Assembly: GCF_000013765.1 (NCBI RefSeq)
Contig: NC_007954.1
Coordinates: 930,001-994,000, forward strand
Reading direction: 5' to 3'
Length of the DNA: 64,000 nucleotides
Source: Shewanella denitrificans OS217
Lineage (GTDB): Bacteria; Pseudomonadota; Gammaproteobacteria; Enterobacterales; Shewanellaceae
The position numbers and the translations under genes were made by a program. The notes under the pieces are model-generated. The model saw only the letters and a list, made by a program, of their open reading frames with translations. It had not been told where the DNA came from and made no database searches. This document shows positions 1 through 9,424 of the stretch, one piece after another; within the stretch, counting starts at the first letter, position 1, and each line of letters begins with the position of its first letter.

Positions 1-1300
1 CATCATTGACGTTGGCGCGTACCTGTTCAGGGAAGACAATTTCATAGCAAATCGCTGGGCTAATTTGATAACCCACAGCATTTAAGTTGGGCTGTAAATA
101 GTCACCGCGGGTAAAAGATGACATGGGTAAATTGAACAGCGGCGCGATGGGGCGCAATAAATCGCCGAAGGGCACAAATTCGCCTATGGGCAGCAAGTGA
201 TGCTTTTTAAATTCATTTCGGCCCTTGTTTGCCTCAGGTTCAACACCAACACCAACACCAACACCAACATCAGCTTGGATATTGGCAGAGATATAATCAC
301 CGCTTTCTTGCACGGCTTCATTATGATTACCTAATACTATCAATGAATTATAGAAGTCTTTGTTTCTATGACTGATAATGCCGGTAATGATGGCGCTGTC
401 ATGCATGTTGGCCACTTGATTGGCATTGGCAAGAAAGTCACCCACTAGAGATTCTGGGGCAGGAATGGCCGCTTCGGGCCAAATAATAATCTCGGCGTCG
501 AAGTTTGTGCGGGTCAAATCCATGTATTTAAGCATGGTGGGCCACAGCGCATCGGGCTGCCATTTCATGCTCTGGGCAATATTGCCTTGCACTAGGGCAA
601 CCTTGACGGTTTCACCACTGGGGCTTGTTTGCTCAAGCTTTGGGGTAAGCCAAGTACAAAGGGCTAACACTGCAAGAATAACCATACAGGGTAATAGCTG
701 GCTGAGGGATTTTGGCCGGGCGCAGGCATAAGCAAGGCTTGCGGCAACCAGCGCAATCACAAAACTTAAGCCTAAGGCGCCTATGACACTGGCAAGGGCA
801 CTCAAGGGCCCTTGGGTCTGGCTGTAACCTGCCCACAGCCAAGGAAACCCTGTCATCACCCAGCCACGCAGCCACTCAGTGAGTACCCATAGGGCGGGAA
901 ATAAGGCTAAATTACTAAGTTTGCCAATGCTGGTGTTTTTGTGACTCTCAAGCCTTGCCATTAAGTAACCGGCAAGGGCGGGATAGAGCGCCAAATACAA
1001 GGCCAGCAATGCCATTAAACTCATGGAGACGATAAGTGGCATGCCGCCGAAGGTATCTATGCTGACATGCACCCAGCTAATGCCAAATACAAAACTGCCA
1101 AAACCGAAACAGAGCCAGTGGTTAAAGGCTTGCTTGGGGCTTAAGTTTTTCCCTAAAAATAGGCTGAGCCCAAGGGCGATAGGGTAGATTATCCAAAAGC
1201 CGTAAGGGGCGAAGGCTAAGGCAGTGCTGGCACCGGCTGCAAAAGCCGATACCAGTCTTATAAGGCCCTGTTTAGGGCCTAACGTGGGGAGTGTTTGCAC
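1..1300 (-). CDS. lnt: Apolipoprotein N-acyltransferase Lnt, C-terminus cut by window edge
   Basis: Lnt transfers the third acyl chain from phospholipid to the N-terminal Cys of lipoproteins in the inner membrane. About 433 codons are present; the family is about 510 residues, so the C-terminal end lies outside. Several membrane segments occupy the first ~200 residues. The nitrilase-like domain follows, with IIWPEAAIP around the catalytic Glu, the KKHLLPIGEF segment around the catalytic Lys, and ICYEIVFPE around the catalytic Cys. No ATG fits; the start is taken as GTG at 1300, 3 bp after the corC stop, so the pair looks translationally linked. An in-frame hexanucleotide repeat at 240-273 encodes a Val-Gly run just before that Lys segment. 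Confidence 0.93.
   Translation of the reverse strand, partial: MQTLPTLGPKQGLIRLVSAFAAGASTALAFAPYGFWIIYPIALGLSLFLGKNLSPKQAFNHWLCFGFGSFVFGISWVHVSIDTFGGMPLIVSMSLMALLALYLALYPALAGYLMARLESHKNTSIGKLSNLALFPALWVLTEWLRGWVMTGFPWLWAGYSQTQGPLSALASVIGALGLSFVIALVAASLAYACARPKSLSQLLPCMVILAVLALCTWLTPKLEQTSPSGETVKVALVQGNIAQSMKWQPDALWPTMLKYMDLTRTNFDAEIIIWPEAAIPAPESLVGDFLANANQVANMHDSAIITGIISHRNKDFYNSLIVLGNHNEAVQESGDYISANIQADVGVGVGVGVEPEANKGRNEFKKHHLLPIGEFVPFGDLLRPIAPLFNLPMSSFTRGDYLQPNLNAVGYQISPAICYEIVFPEQVRANVND
240..273 (-). repeat. In-frame hexanucleotide repeat inside lnt
   Basis: On the plus strand CAACAC/ACCAAC units recur about five times. On the coding strand they read GTT GGT repeated, giving alternating Val-Gly residues. 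The unit is six bases, so expansion or contraction keeps the reading frame and changes only the length of a loop in the nitrilase domain. Confidence 0.8.
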
Positions 1301-1303
1301 AGA

Positions 1304-2182
1304 TTAAATGCCGAGTTCTTCAGTATTATTGGGATCGGGCAGTTTGACCCTAAGCTGGATCAAACGGCGATTGTCAGCGTTGGTGATTTTAAATTCAATA
1401 TTGTCTATGACTATGATTTCATTACGCTCTGGCAAATGGCCAAAGGCATGAGAAATTAATCCACCGACGGTATCGAATTCTTCATCGCTAAATTGAGTGC
1501 CGCAGGCATCATTGAAATCATCGATGGGGGTCAAGGCTTTGACCATAAAGACAGTATTGCTTATCCGCTTGATTTCAGTGTCTTCGGCCGAGCTGTGATC
1601 GAATTCATCTTCGATCTCACCGACGATTTCTTCAAGAATATCTTCGATGGTCACAAGACCCGACACGCCGCCGTATTCATCGACAACGATGGCCATGTGG
1701 TAACGCTGAGAGCGGAATTCTTTTAGCAGTACATCAACACGCTTGCTTTCGGGGACAACCACGGCGGGGCGGATCACTTTCTCGATGGAGAAATCTTCGC
1801 CGGCATGGTTAAAGCCGTATTTAATCAAATCTTTAGCAAGTAGTATGCCTTCGATATGATCTTTGTCTTCATTGACAACGGGAAAGCGGGAATGGGCAGA
1901 GTTGATGACAGTGTCGAGTAATTCTTCGACGCTGCTGTTAATTTGTATAGTCACAATTTGTGAGCGGGGGATCATGATATCCCGAACCCTAAGATCTGAT
2001 ACTTCTAACACGCCTTTGATCATTTCTCGGGTATCTTCAGTGATGAGATCGCGCATTTCGGCGCCATCGATCACGTCGACTAAATCTTCACGGTTTTGAG
2101 GTTCGCCTTGAAATAACTGACCAACACGTTCGAACCAGTTTTTCTTGTAGGCGTTTGTACTCGGGGGGTTGTCATCGCTCAT
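1304..2182 (-). CDS. corC: CBS-domain protein CorC/YbeX
   Basis: 292 residues, the usual length. Two CBS domains lie at about residues 70-190 (RVRDIMIPRSQI opens the first; VVDEYGGVSGLVTIEDILEE closes the second). A CorC/HlyC C-terminal domain follows at about 205-285 (FNDACGTQF, FDTVGGLI). The family was first linked to Mg/Co efflux and later to ribosome and rRNA processing in the ybeZYX group. It sits between ybeY and lnt on the same strand, as in E. coli, and is probably cotranscribed with them. Confidence 0.93.
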   Translation of the reverse strand: MSDDNPPSTNAYKKNWFERVGQLFQGEPQNREDLVDVIDGAEMRDLITEDTREMIKGVLEVSDLRVRDIMIPRSQIVTIQINSSVEELLDTVINSAHSRFPVVNEDKDHIEGILLAKDLIKYGFNHAGEDFSIEKVIRPAVVVPESKRVDVLLKEFRSQRYHMAIVVDEYGGVSGLVTIEDILEEIVGEIEDEFDHSSAEDTEIKRISNTVFMVKALTPIDDFNDACGTQFSDEEFDTVGGLISHAFGHLPERNEIIVIDNIEFKITNADNRRLIQLRVKLPDPNNTEELGI

Positions 2183-2228
2183 AGTAATTTTCTAAACCTG
2201 TGTTGCCTTAGGCAAAACGTGAGTTTAT

Positions 2229-2690
2229 TTATGCTTCCTTATAGGGATTTGAAAAACCTAAGCCTTCAATAAGTTGAGTCTCTAATGACTCCATTTCTTC
2301 GGCTTCTTGGTCGATAATATGGTCATAACCCAGCAAATGCAAGCAGCCGTGAATAACCATGTGAGCCCAGTGGGCTTGAAGAGGTTTATTTTGCTCAAGC
2401 GCCTCTTGTTCTACCACGGCAACGCAGATCACCAGATCCCCAAGCAGTGGTAGCTCCATGCCTGGCGGCGCCTCAAAAGGGAAGGACAACACATTGGTGG
2501 GTTTGTCCTTTCCTCGATAGTCATGATTTAAGCTCTGGCTTTCGGCAATTTCAACCAAACGTATGGTGAGCTCGGCCGTGTCTAAGGTGTTACCCAAGGC
2601 GGTTCTCACCCAAGTTTCAAAATCGGCTTGGCTTGGCAGTTGATTGCTGTCTACCGCTATTTGTAAATCTAGGTCGAGACTAAGACTCAT
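2229..2690 (-). CDS. ybeY: Endoribonuclease YbeY
   Basis: Zinc-dependent endoribonuclease for 16S rRNA 3'-end maturation and 70S ribosome quality control. The signature HGCLHLLGYDH, carrying the three zinc-ligand histidines, is near residues 113-123. The start is set at the ATG at 2690 (MSLSLDLDLQ), giving 153 residues, the normal length. The open frame extends further upstream only because it runs through the end of phoH. It overlaps phoH by 11 bp, so coupled translation is likely. Confidence 0.94.
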   Translation of the reverse strand: MSLSLDLDLQIAVDSNQLPSQADFETWVRTALGNTLDTAELTIRLVEIAESQSLNHDYRGKDKPTNVLSFPFEAPPGMELPLLGDLVICVAVVEQEALEQNKPLQAHWAHMVIHGCLHLLGYDHIIDQEAEEMESLETQLIEGLGFSNPYKEA

Positions 2691-3777
2691 GGCTGGGGTT
2701 TTCCTGCGTGGTTTGGGCTTGCAGCCTTTGTTGCTGAAACTTGTAATTGGCTTCTTTTTCGGCCTTGATGATTTGTTCTTGCTGCTCAAATGCCTCGTAG
2801 GCTTCGACAATCTTGGCAACAATAGGGTGACGGACAACATCTTGGGCTACGAAGAAGTTAAAGCTGATGTCGGGCACTTGGCTTAATACTTCGATGGCGT
2901 GTCTAAGGCCAGACTTTTGGCTTCGAGGTAAGTCAATTTGGGTAATGTCGCCGGTGATCACAGTGCGGGAATTAAAGCCTATGCGAGTCAAAAACATCTT
3001 CATCTGCTCAACTGTGGTGTTCTGGCTTTCATCGAGAATAATAAAGGCATCATTTAAGGTGCGGCCACGCATGTAGGCCAGTGGTGCCACTTCAATCACC
3101 CCGCGCTCGATAAGCTTCTCGACCTTTTCAAAGCCCATCATCTCAAACAGCGCATCGTAAAGTGGCCGCAGATACGGGTCGACCTTCTGGCTTAAATCCC
3201 CAGGCAGGAAACCGAGTTTTTCGCCGGCTTCAACTGCAGGACGGGTCAGCAAAATTCGGCGCACTTCTTGGCGCTCATAGGCATCCACAGCAGCGGCGAC
3301 GGCAAGGTAGGTTTTACCTGTGCCAGCAGGGCCAATGCCAAAGCTGATGTCATGGCGGCTGATATTGTGCATATACAGGCTTTGATTGGGGGTGCGCGGC
3401 TTTATCACCCCGCGCTTGGTCTTGATGTTTAAGCCTAAGTCATCGATGCCGTCATCTGCCTCTAATGAAACCGCTTCTTGAATGGCCAGATGCACCATCT
3501 CAGGCTCTAAGTCCGGCGTGCTGCCTTTAACTGTTTGAGTCTCGATATACAATTGCTTTAATAGATTGTTAGCGTTAAGTGCGTTTCTAGGTAGGCCAAC
3601 AATAGTAAAGTGATTGTTTTTATGTATTATTTCAACGCCTAGGCGACGTTCCATCTGTTTAACGTTATCATCAAATGGGCCACATAAAGAGGCGAGGCGG
3701 CGCGTATCGGAAGGTTCAAGATACAGGTTCATCGTGGTGACTTTGGTGGACAAATAAGACTCCAAAACGGGTTTCAT
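2680..3777 (-). CDS. phoH: PhoH-like ATPase (YbeZ)
   Basis: P-loop ATPase of the PhoH family, thought to work with YbeY on RNA. Walker A is GPAGTGKT near residue 153; FIILDESQNTT is Walker B. About 365 residues from the ATG at 3777. A TTG at 3783 and an ATG at 3732 (MNLYLEPSD) are also possible; none has a clear Shine-Dalgarno, and the E. coli homologue starts near the last of these. It lies between miaB and ybeY on the same strand. Confidence 0.93.
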   Translation of the reverse strand: MKPVLESYLSTKVTTMNLYLEPSDTRRLASLCGPFDDNVKQMERRLGVEIIHKNNHFTIVGLPRNALNANNLLKQLYIETQTVKGSTPDLEPEMVHLAIQEAVSLEADDGIDDLGLNIKTKRGVIKPRTPNQSLYMHNISRHDISFGIGPAGTGKTYLAVAAAVDAYERQEVRRILLTRPAVEAGEKLGFLPGDLSQKVDPYLRPLYDALFEMMGFEKVEKLIERGVIEVAPLAYMRGRTLNDAFIILDESQNTTVEQMKMFLTRIGFNSRTVITGDITQIDLPRSQKSGLRHAIEVLSQVPDISFNFFVAQDVVRHPIVAKIVEAYEAFEQQEQIIKAEKEANYKFQQQRLQAQTTQENPSHES

Positions 3778-3867
3778 TAGCAATTAAAAACAGTGTACGT
3801 TCGTCTACTGGGAAATACCAGTGCCCGAGGCGCACAAGTGGCGCAAAAAGAAAAGGCGATGTAATAG

Positions 3868-3890
3868 AAAAGGCGACAACGCCGCCTTTT
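3868..3890 (-). terminator. Terminator after miaB
   Basis: Inverted repeat AAAAGGCG/CGCCTTTT with a 7-nt loop. Read on the minus strand it is an 8-bp stem ending in a T tract, 29 bp beyond the miaB stop. It separates miaB from phoH, although both are on the minus strand. Confidence 0.75.
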
Positions 3891-3918
3891 GATTACACAG
3901 ATGAATAGACCCGTTAGC

Positions 3919-5343
3919 CTATGGGGTAAACTGGGTGACGCCTAACACATCATCTTGCTTATGTTTAGCCAAGATATCCGCTGGACGTAAACTGCGACGT
4001 AAATCCATCTCAGCTTCACCACGGATAAAGATACCCCGAAGTGAGTTGGTGTATACGTCGACAATTTCCACATCAACAAAACTGCCGATGTGAGTGTGCG
4101 GCGCTTCAAAATTCACCACACGGTTGTTTTCTGTGCGACCGCGTAGCTCCATTGGGTTTTTAACCGAGGGGCCTTCAACCAGAATACGCTGCACTGTGCC
4201 TAACATCTGGCGGCTGTAGCGCATGGCTTGTTGAGTGATGCGGTCTTGCAAGATGGCCAGGCGCTGCTTTTTCTCTTCATCGCTGACATCATCGGGCAGA
4301 TCCGCAGCTGGTGTGCCTGGGCGTGCCGAATAGATAAAGCTAAAGCTGTGATCAAAGGCCACATCTTCAATCAGTTTCATGGTGTCGGCGAAGTCTTCAG
4401 CGCTTTCACCTGGGAAGCCGATGATAAAATCAGAGCTGATTTGAATGCCTTCGCGGGCCTTACGCAGACGACGGATAATCGATTTATATTCGATAGCCAT
4501 GTGGCCACGTTTCATCTGAGTCAGAATTCTGTCTGAGCCTGATTGAACCGGTAAATGCAGGAAGCTCACCAATTCAGGGGTGTCTTCGTAGACATCGATA
4601 ATGTCTTGGGTAAATTCAATCGGGTGACTGGTGGTGAAACGAATGCGGTCGATACCGTCAATGCTGGCAACCAGACGCAATAACTCGGCGAAAGTACAGA
4701 TTTGGTCGTCATGGGTTGCACCGCGGTAGGCGTTGACGTTTTGACCTAATAGGTTCACTTCACGCACGCCTTGCTCGGCAAGTTGAGCGATTTCAAGAAT
4801 AATATCATCCTGAGGACGGCTGACTTCTTCACCGCGGGTATATGGCACTACACAGAATGAGCAGTATTTGCTACAGCCTTCCATAATAGACACAAACGCA
4901 GTTGGGCCGTCGGCGCGTGGCTCTGGCAGGCGATCGAACTTCTCGATTTCAGGGAAGCTCACATCGATAACGACTTTTTCGCCGCGCTGGACTTGATCTA
5001 TCATTTCAGGCAAACGGTGCAAGGTTTGCGGGCCAAAGATGATATCTACGCATTGGGCACGGTCTTTAATGGCTTTGCCTTCTTGAGACGCCACACAGCC
5101 ACCGACACCAATGATTAAACCTGGCTTTTTATCTTTCAATGTTTTCCAGCGACCAAGCTGGTGGAATACCTTCTCTTGCGCCTTTTCGCGGATCGAGCAA
5201 GTGTTCAGCAGCAATACGTCTGCTTCTGTTGCATCGTCGGTCAAGGTGTAGCCTTGATATTCGTCTAACAAATCCGCCATTTTGGATGAGTCATACTCAT
5301 TCATTTGGCAGCCCCAGGTTTTAATATGTAGTTTTTTACTCAT
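3919..5343 (-). CDS. miaB: tRNA-2-methylthio-N6-dimethylallyladenosine synthase MiaB
   Basis: Radical-SAM methylthiotransferase that adds a 2-methylthio group to i6A37 of tRNAs reading UNN codons. The N-terminal UPF0004 domain has the cluster cysteines in WGCQMNEYDS, LLNTCSIREK and VGGCVAS. The radical-SAM motif CSKYCSFC (CxxxCxxC) is near residue 157, and a C-terminal TRAM domain spans about residues 380-450. 474 residues, full length. A terminator follows it. Confidence 0.97.
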   Translation of the reverse strand: MSKKLHIKTWGCQMNEYDSSKMADLLDEYQGYTLTDDATEADVLLLNTCSIREKAQEKVFHQLGRWKTLKDKKPGLIIGVGGCVASQEGKAIKDRAQCVDIIFGPQTLHRLPEMIDQVQRGEKVVIDVSFPEIEKFDRLPEPRADGPTAFVSIMEGCSKYCSFCVVPYTRGEEVSRPQDDIILEIAQLAEQGVREVNLLGQNVNAYRGATHDDQICTFAELLRLVASIDGIDRIRFTTSHPIEFTQDIIDVYEDTPELVSFLHLPVQSGSDRILTQMKRGHMAIEYKSIIRRLRKAREGIQISSDFIIGFPGESAEDFADTMKLIEDVAFDHSFSFIYSARPGTPAADLPDDVSDEEKKQRLAILQDRITQQAMRYSRQMLGTVQRILVEGPSVKNPMELRGRTENNRVVNFEAPHTHIGSFVDVEIVDVYTNSLRGIFIRGEAEMDLRRSLRPADILAKHKQDDVLGVTQFTP

Positions 5344-5436
5344 CAGTTCGCCGTTCCAGTACCACAGTAAAAATAGCGCAATATTTTAACTGCTGTTCGG
5401 CGCGCTGGCTAGCACTCATGCTGCTTTATTCGGCTT

Positions 5437-5823
5437 TTATTGTGCGGCCTGCAATACCCGCTTTTTATCTAAGTGTTTATTTTCAGCGGTCAAGACAGCG
5501 GAACCACTTGTTAATCGGCCAAATTCTACCGCCATGGCTAGGTTTTGACTGCGCACATACTGATGGTTTTTTTGTTCTAGGCTAGCGTGGAAGTCGGCCA
5601 GCATTTCAGTGGTTCTTAGGTATAATGCGTATTCGAAAGGGGTGCGATTACCCACGGCTATCCTTTCCATCACACTGGCTGGGGTCGAGGTCGCCTGGGC
5701 GCTGACAAAGTCGGCGTTGACAGTAAATGCACTTAGGGCTGCAGTCAATCCTAGGGTGATGGCAAAGCCTGTGGTTTTACAGGCGCGTATTAAGGTAGAA
5801 CTTGAGCTTGATAAGGTATTCAT
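5437..5823 (-). CDS. Small exported protein of unknown function
   Basis: 128 residues. A hydrophobic stretch (ITLGLTAALSAFTVNA) and an Ala-x-Ala-like site around residue 37 suggest a signal peptide. The mature part is polar and mostly helical, with no motif I recognise. A Shine-Dalgarno-like GGAGAGAG lies just upstream of the ATG on the minus strand. It diverges from ubiF across 227 bp. I cannot assign a role. Confidence 0.6.
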   Translation of the reverse strand: MNTLSSSSSTLIRACKTTGFAITLGLTAALSAFTVNADFVSAQATSTPASVMERIAVGNRTPFEYALYLRTTEMLADFHASLEQKNHQYVRSQNLAMAVEFGRLTSGSAVLTAENKHLDKKRVLQAAQ

Positions 5824-6050
5824 ACTATTCTCTCTCCTTTTGGCCTATCAGATTAAAAAGTGACTCGTTCACAGTTGGACTGATTTACGATGGATTGAGT
5901 ATAAATGCCTCATTGAGTGAATTGCTGATGGGCTTGTAAGTAAGTGTGAGTAAAAGCGGGATTGGTTACATTTGCTCACCCTTGGCCTATTTTGGACATG
6001 TTTATACACAGTTTTGGTTACATTTAGAGAGCCGCTAAACGGAGCACACT

Positions 6051-7286
6051 ATGCAAGATGGACGGGGGCAAGATGGACAGGGACAAGACGAACAAGGCCA
6101 GGCTTTAGAGCGCCAAGTGGTCGATGTTATCGTTATTGGCGGTGGCATGGTGGGCGCGGCAACGGCGCTTGGGCTGGGTCAGCTTGGGCTTAAAGTGGCC
6201 TTGGTAGAGTCTCGAAGACCCCAGGCTTATGATCCCAGCCAAGCGCTAGATTTAAGAGTCAGCGCCATCAATATTGCCTCTGAGCAACTGCTTAGCCGTT
6301 TAGGGGCAATGGATCAATTGAAACAGTGGCGCCATGCTCCCTACCTTGGGCTTGAAACCTGGGAAATGCCAGACTGCATCACACGCTTTCACGCAAAAGA
6401 TATTAACGTCCCTCACTTAGGTTACTTCTTCGAGAATCGGCTTATTCAGTTATCCCTGTGGCAGCAGATAGCACAGTTAAGTCAGCTGAGCCTGCATTGC
6501 CCGAGCAAGGTGAAGCAAATTAGCCGCAGCCATGACGATAGCATTTACGTGAGCCTTGATGATGGCACTGAACTTGAGGCTAAATTATTGGTCGGCGCCG
6601 ATGGGGCCAACTCCCAAGTGCGCCAGTGGGCAGGTATAGGCGTAACGGGTTGGGATTACGCACAAGCGGCCATGCTGATTAATATTGATACCAAGGCTCC
6701 CCAGCAAGATATCACCTGGCAACACTTTACTCCCCAAGGGCCGCGCAGCTTACTGCCGCTGCCTGGCAATCATGCCTCCCTTGTTTGGTACGATGATGCT
6801 AACCGCATTAGTCAACTAATGCAGCTGAATCATGAGCAATTGGCTGAGCAAATCAGAGCCCATTTTCCCAGCCGCCTAGCGCCAGAGTTTAGTGTCAGCG
6901 CCCGCGGCAGTTTCCCACTGACTCGCAGACATGCCCAAGCGTATTATCAAGCTAATCTTGTGATTTTAGGGGATGCGGCCCACACCATTAACCCGTTAGC
7001 TGGGCAGGGAGTCAATATAGGTTTTAAGGATGTGGACGCCTTATTGAACACGCTTGCCAGCGCCATAGGCGAGGGGGAAATATGGTGGCAGCTTGATACC
7101 TTGGCGAAATACCAGCAAGTAAGGCGAGCTGAAAATCGCTTGATGATGACGGCAATGGACGGGTTTTACAGCGCCTTTAGCAATGATTTATTGCCCCTTA
7201 AACTCTTACGTAATGGCTTGTTGAAAGTGGCGAATATCGACTCTCCCATTAAACGGCGAGTCCTGAAGCATGCCTTGGGGCTCTAA
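6051..7286 (+). CDS. ubiF: Ubiquinone ring hydroxylase UbiF
   Basis: Class A flavin monooxygenase that hydroxylates C6 of the demethoxyubiquinol ring, the last oxygen insertion of aerobic ubiquinone synthesis. The FAD motif VIVIGGGMVGAATALGLG is near residue 26, GADGANSQVRQWAGIGV near 180, and GDAAHTINPLAGQGVNIG near 305-322. The passages around ADGANSQVRQ, SLVWYDDANRI and the AHFPSRL stretch match E. coli UbiF better than UbiH or UbiI. GGAG lies 10 bp before the ATG. The first 20 residues are a Gly/Gln/Asp-rich tail (GRGQDGQGQDEQGQ) absent from E. coli UbiF. Confidence 0.9.
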   Translation: MQDGRGQDGQGQDEQGQALERQVVDVIVIGGGMVGAATALGLGQLGLKVALVESRRPQAYDPSQALDLRVSAINIASEQLLSRLGAMDQLKQWRHAPYLGLETWEMPDCITRFHAKDINVPHLGYFFENRLIQLSLWQQIAQLSQLSLHCPSKVKQISRSHDDSIYVSLDDGTELEAKLLVGADGANSQVRQWAGIGVTGWDYAQAAMLINIDTKAPQQDITWQHFTPQGPRSLLPLPGNHASLVWYDDANRISQLMQLNHEQLAEQIRAHFPSRLAPEFSVSARGSFPLTRRHAQAYYQANLVILGDAAHTINPLAGQGVNIGFKDVDALLNTLASAIGEGEIWWQLDTLAKYQQVRRAENRLMMTAMDGFYSAFSNDLLPLKLLRNGLLKVANIDSPIKRRVLKHALGL

Positions 7287-7378
7287 TGATATGAAATGAC
7301 GATTTGTTGCTAAGGGCTTTGAGTGCTAAAATGCCGCGCTTTTGATATTACCGCCCTAATGACTAGATTTGAGTGCCA

Positions 7379-7966
7379 ATGAGCAATATAAAACTTATCG
7401 TCGGATTGGCTAATCCCGGCGCCGAATACGCCCAGACTCGACATAATGCGGGTGCCTGGTATGTGCATGAATTGGCCCGAGTCTGCAATGTTACCTTAGT
7501 GCCAGAGAGTAAATATTACGGTTTGGCGGCGAGAGCCACGCTACATGGCCGGGATGTACGCTTGCTTATTCCAGCGACTTTTATGAATTTAAGCGGCAAG
7601 TCAGTGGCGGCATTAGCAAACTTTTTTCGCATCTTGCCAGAAGAAATCTTAGTGGCTCATGATGAATTAGACATAGAGCCTGGGGTTGCCAAATTTAAAC
7701 TTGGCGGCGGTCATGGCGGTCACAACGGCCTTAAAGACATCATAGCTCAGATGGGGAACGATAAAGGCTTTCACCGTTTGCGCATTGGCATAGGCCATCC
7801 AGGCGACAAGAATAAAGTCAGCGGCTATGTACTAGGTAAAGCTCCTGCCAGTGAGCAAGAAAAAATGGATGCGGCAATCGATGAGGCCGTGCGCGCCACT
7901 GAAATATTATTTAAACAAGACATGGTGAAAGCCATGAACAGATTACACAGTTTTAAAGCCGAATAG
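7379..7966 (+). CDS. pth: Peptidyl-tRNA hydrolase
   Basis: Releases peptides from peptidyl-tRNAs that dropped off the ribosome. Family residues are visible: ANPGAEYAQTRHNAG with the catalytic His near 20, FMNLSGKSV with the tRNA-binding Asn, and GGGHGGHNGLKDI. 195 residues from the ATG at 7379. A GTG at 7373 is an alternative start. As in many gammaproteobacteria, it is followed by ychF. Confidence 0.96.
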   Translation: MSNIKLIVGLANPGAEYAQTRHNAGAWYVHELARVCNVTLVPESKYYGLAARATLHGRDVRLLIPATFMNLSGKSVAALANFFRILPEEILVAHDELDIEPGVAKFKLGGGHGGHNGLKDIIAQMGNDKGFHRLRIGIGHPGDKNKVSGYVLGKAPASEQEKMDAAIDEAVRATEILFKQDMVKAMNRLHSFKAE

Positions 7967-8056
7967 CCTTGCGAAAGCCATAAGCTTCGGCATTAATTAA
8001 ACATTGACACTTTTACCAAATCATTTGGTCAATCACTTTTATAGAAAGGTACAGAT

Positions 8057-9148
8057 ATGGGTTTTAAATGCGGCATTGTTGGTCTACCAAACGTGGGTAA
8101 ATCGACCCTGTTTAATGCACTGACACAAGCGGGTATCGAGGCGGCAAACTTTCCGTTTTGTACTATTGAGCCAAACACAGGCGTAGTGCCAGTGCCGGAT
8201 CCGCGTTTAGACGCGTTAGCCGCCATTGTGAACCCACAGCGTGTGATCCCGACCTCGATGGAGTTTGTGGACATCGCAGGCTTAGTGGCTGGCGCCTCTA
8301 AAGGTGAAGGTCTGGGTAACAAGTTCCTGGCTAACATCCGCGAAACCGACGCAATCGGTCACGTGGTTCGCTGCTTTGAAGACCCTAATATCGTTCACGT
8401 GGCGAACAAGGTCGACCCTGCTGGCGATATCGAAGTGATCAACACAGAATTGGCCTTAGCGGACCTTGATAGCCTTGAGCGCGCCGTGTTCAGACAGCAA
8501 AAGAAAGCCAAAGGTGGCGATAAAGACGCTAAGTTTGAAATTGAGGTGCTAGAGAAAATGCGCCCAACCTTGGATGAAGCGAAAATGCTGCGTTCATTAG
8601 ACTTAAGCAAAGAAGAGTTGGCGGCTGTGGCCTACCTTAACTTCTTAACCTTAAAGCCAACCATGTATATTGCAAACGTAGCCGAAGATGGGTTTGAAAA
8701 TAACCCGCATCTTGATGCGGTTCGCGCCATTGCTGCCACTGAGAATGCCGTCGTCGTTGCCGTATGTGCCGCTATCGAATCTGAGCTTGCCGAAATGGAG
8801 GCCGATGAGCGTGATGAATTTATGGCTGACTTAGGCATAGAAGAGCCAGGTCTTGACCGGGTTATTCGCGCCGGTTACTCGCTACTTAATCTGCAAACCT
8901 ACTTTACCGCTGGGGTAAAAGAAGTGCGTGCTTGGACTGTGCCAATCGGCGCCAGTGCCCCTCAAGCCGCCGGCGTTATTCACACTGACTTTGAGCGCGG
9001 CTTTATTCGTGCTCAAGTGATGGCCTATGACGACTTTATTACCTATAAAGGTGAAGCGGGCGCTAAAGATGCAGGCAAGCTTAAAGTGGAAGGCAAAACT
9101 TATATCGTTAAAGACGGCGATGTGATGCACTTCCTGTTCAACGTATAA
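8057..9148 (+). CDS. ychF: Ribosome-binding ATPase YchF
   Basis: Obg-family P-loop protein that prefers ATP over GTP and is linked to translation and stress control. G1 GLPNVGKST is at residues 8-16, G3 VDIAGLV near 72, and a C-terminal TGS domain ends the 363-residue protein. An upstream GAAAGG fits a Shine-Dalgarno. The final Phe-Asn-Val-stop codons are part of a 13-bp tandem repeat that runs on past the gene. Confidence 0.96.
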   Translation: MGFKCGIVGLPNVGKSTLFNALTQAGIEAANFPFCTIEPNTGVVPVPDPRLDALAAIVNPQRVIPTSMEFVDIAGLVAGASKGEGLGNKFLANIRETDAIGHVVRCFEDPNIVHVANKVDPAGDIEVINTELALADLDSLERAVFRQQKKAKGGDKDAKFEIEVLEKMRPTLDEAKMLRSLDLSKEELAAVAYLNFLTLKPTMYIANVAEDGFENNPHLDAVRAIAATENAVVVAVCAAIESELAEMEADERDEFMADLGIEEPGLDRVIRAGYSLLNLQTYFTAGVKEVRAWTVPIGASAPQAAGVIHTDFERGFIRAQVMAYDDFITYKGEAGAKDAGKLKVEGKTYIVKDGDVMHFLFNV

Positions 9149-9214
9149 GTTCAACGTATAAGTTCAACGTATAAGTTCAACGTATAAGCTTAATGTGTAA
9201 GTTTGACCTATAAG
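9137..9214 (+). repeat. Six tandem copies of a 13-bp unit over the ychF stop codon
   Basis: The unit TTCAACGTATAAG occurs four times exactly (9137, 9150, 9163, 9176) and twice degenerately (9189, 9202). The first copy is the last three codons of ychF plus its TAA, so the repeat is serial duplication of the gene's own 3' end into non-coding DNA. Confidence 0.9.
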
Positions 9215-9273
9215 CGCAGGCTGACTGTTTTAGACCTTAAGAGAGTTAGGCTAAGCGTATTGCGTTGAAATTG

Positions 9274-9321
9274 AAAAATGGGCCTTGATGACTAATATGA
9301 TTAGCATCAGGCCCATTTTTT
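9274..9321 (+). terminator. Terminator after ychF
   Basis: Long stem from AAAAATGGGCC to GGCCCATTTTTT with an inner TGATG/CATCA and CTAAT/ATTAG pairing and a 3-nt loop, interrupted by two single-base bulges. It ends in six T and is about 125 bp beyond the ychF stop. Confidence 0.85.
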
Positions 9322-9424
9322 CTTCCAGTGTCGTCAAAAATGGCTGAATTTGTCGATTCGGTAAACATTTTGCTGAAGTTATAGGCGAACGCTCCACGAA
9401 TAGAAAAATAGCGAAAAAAAGCTG

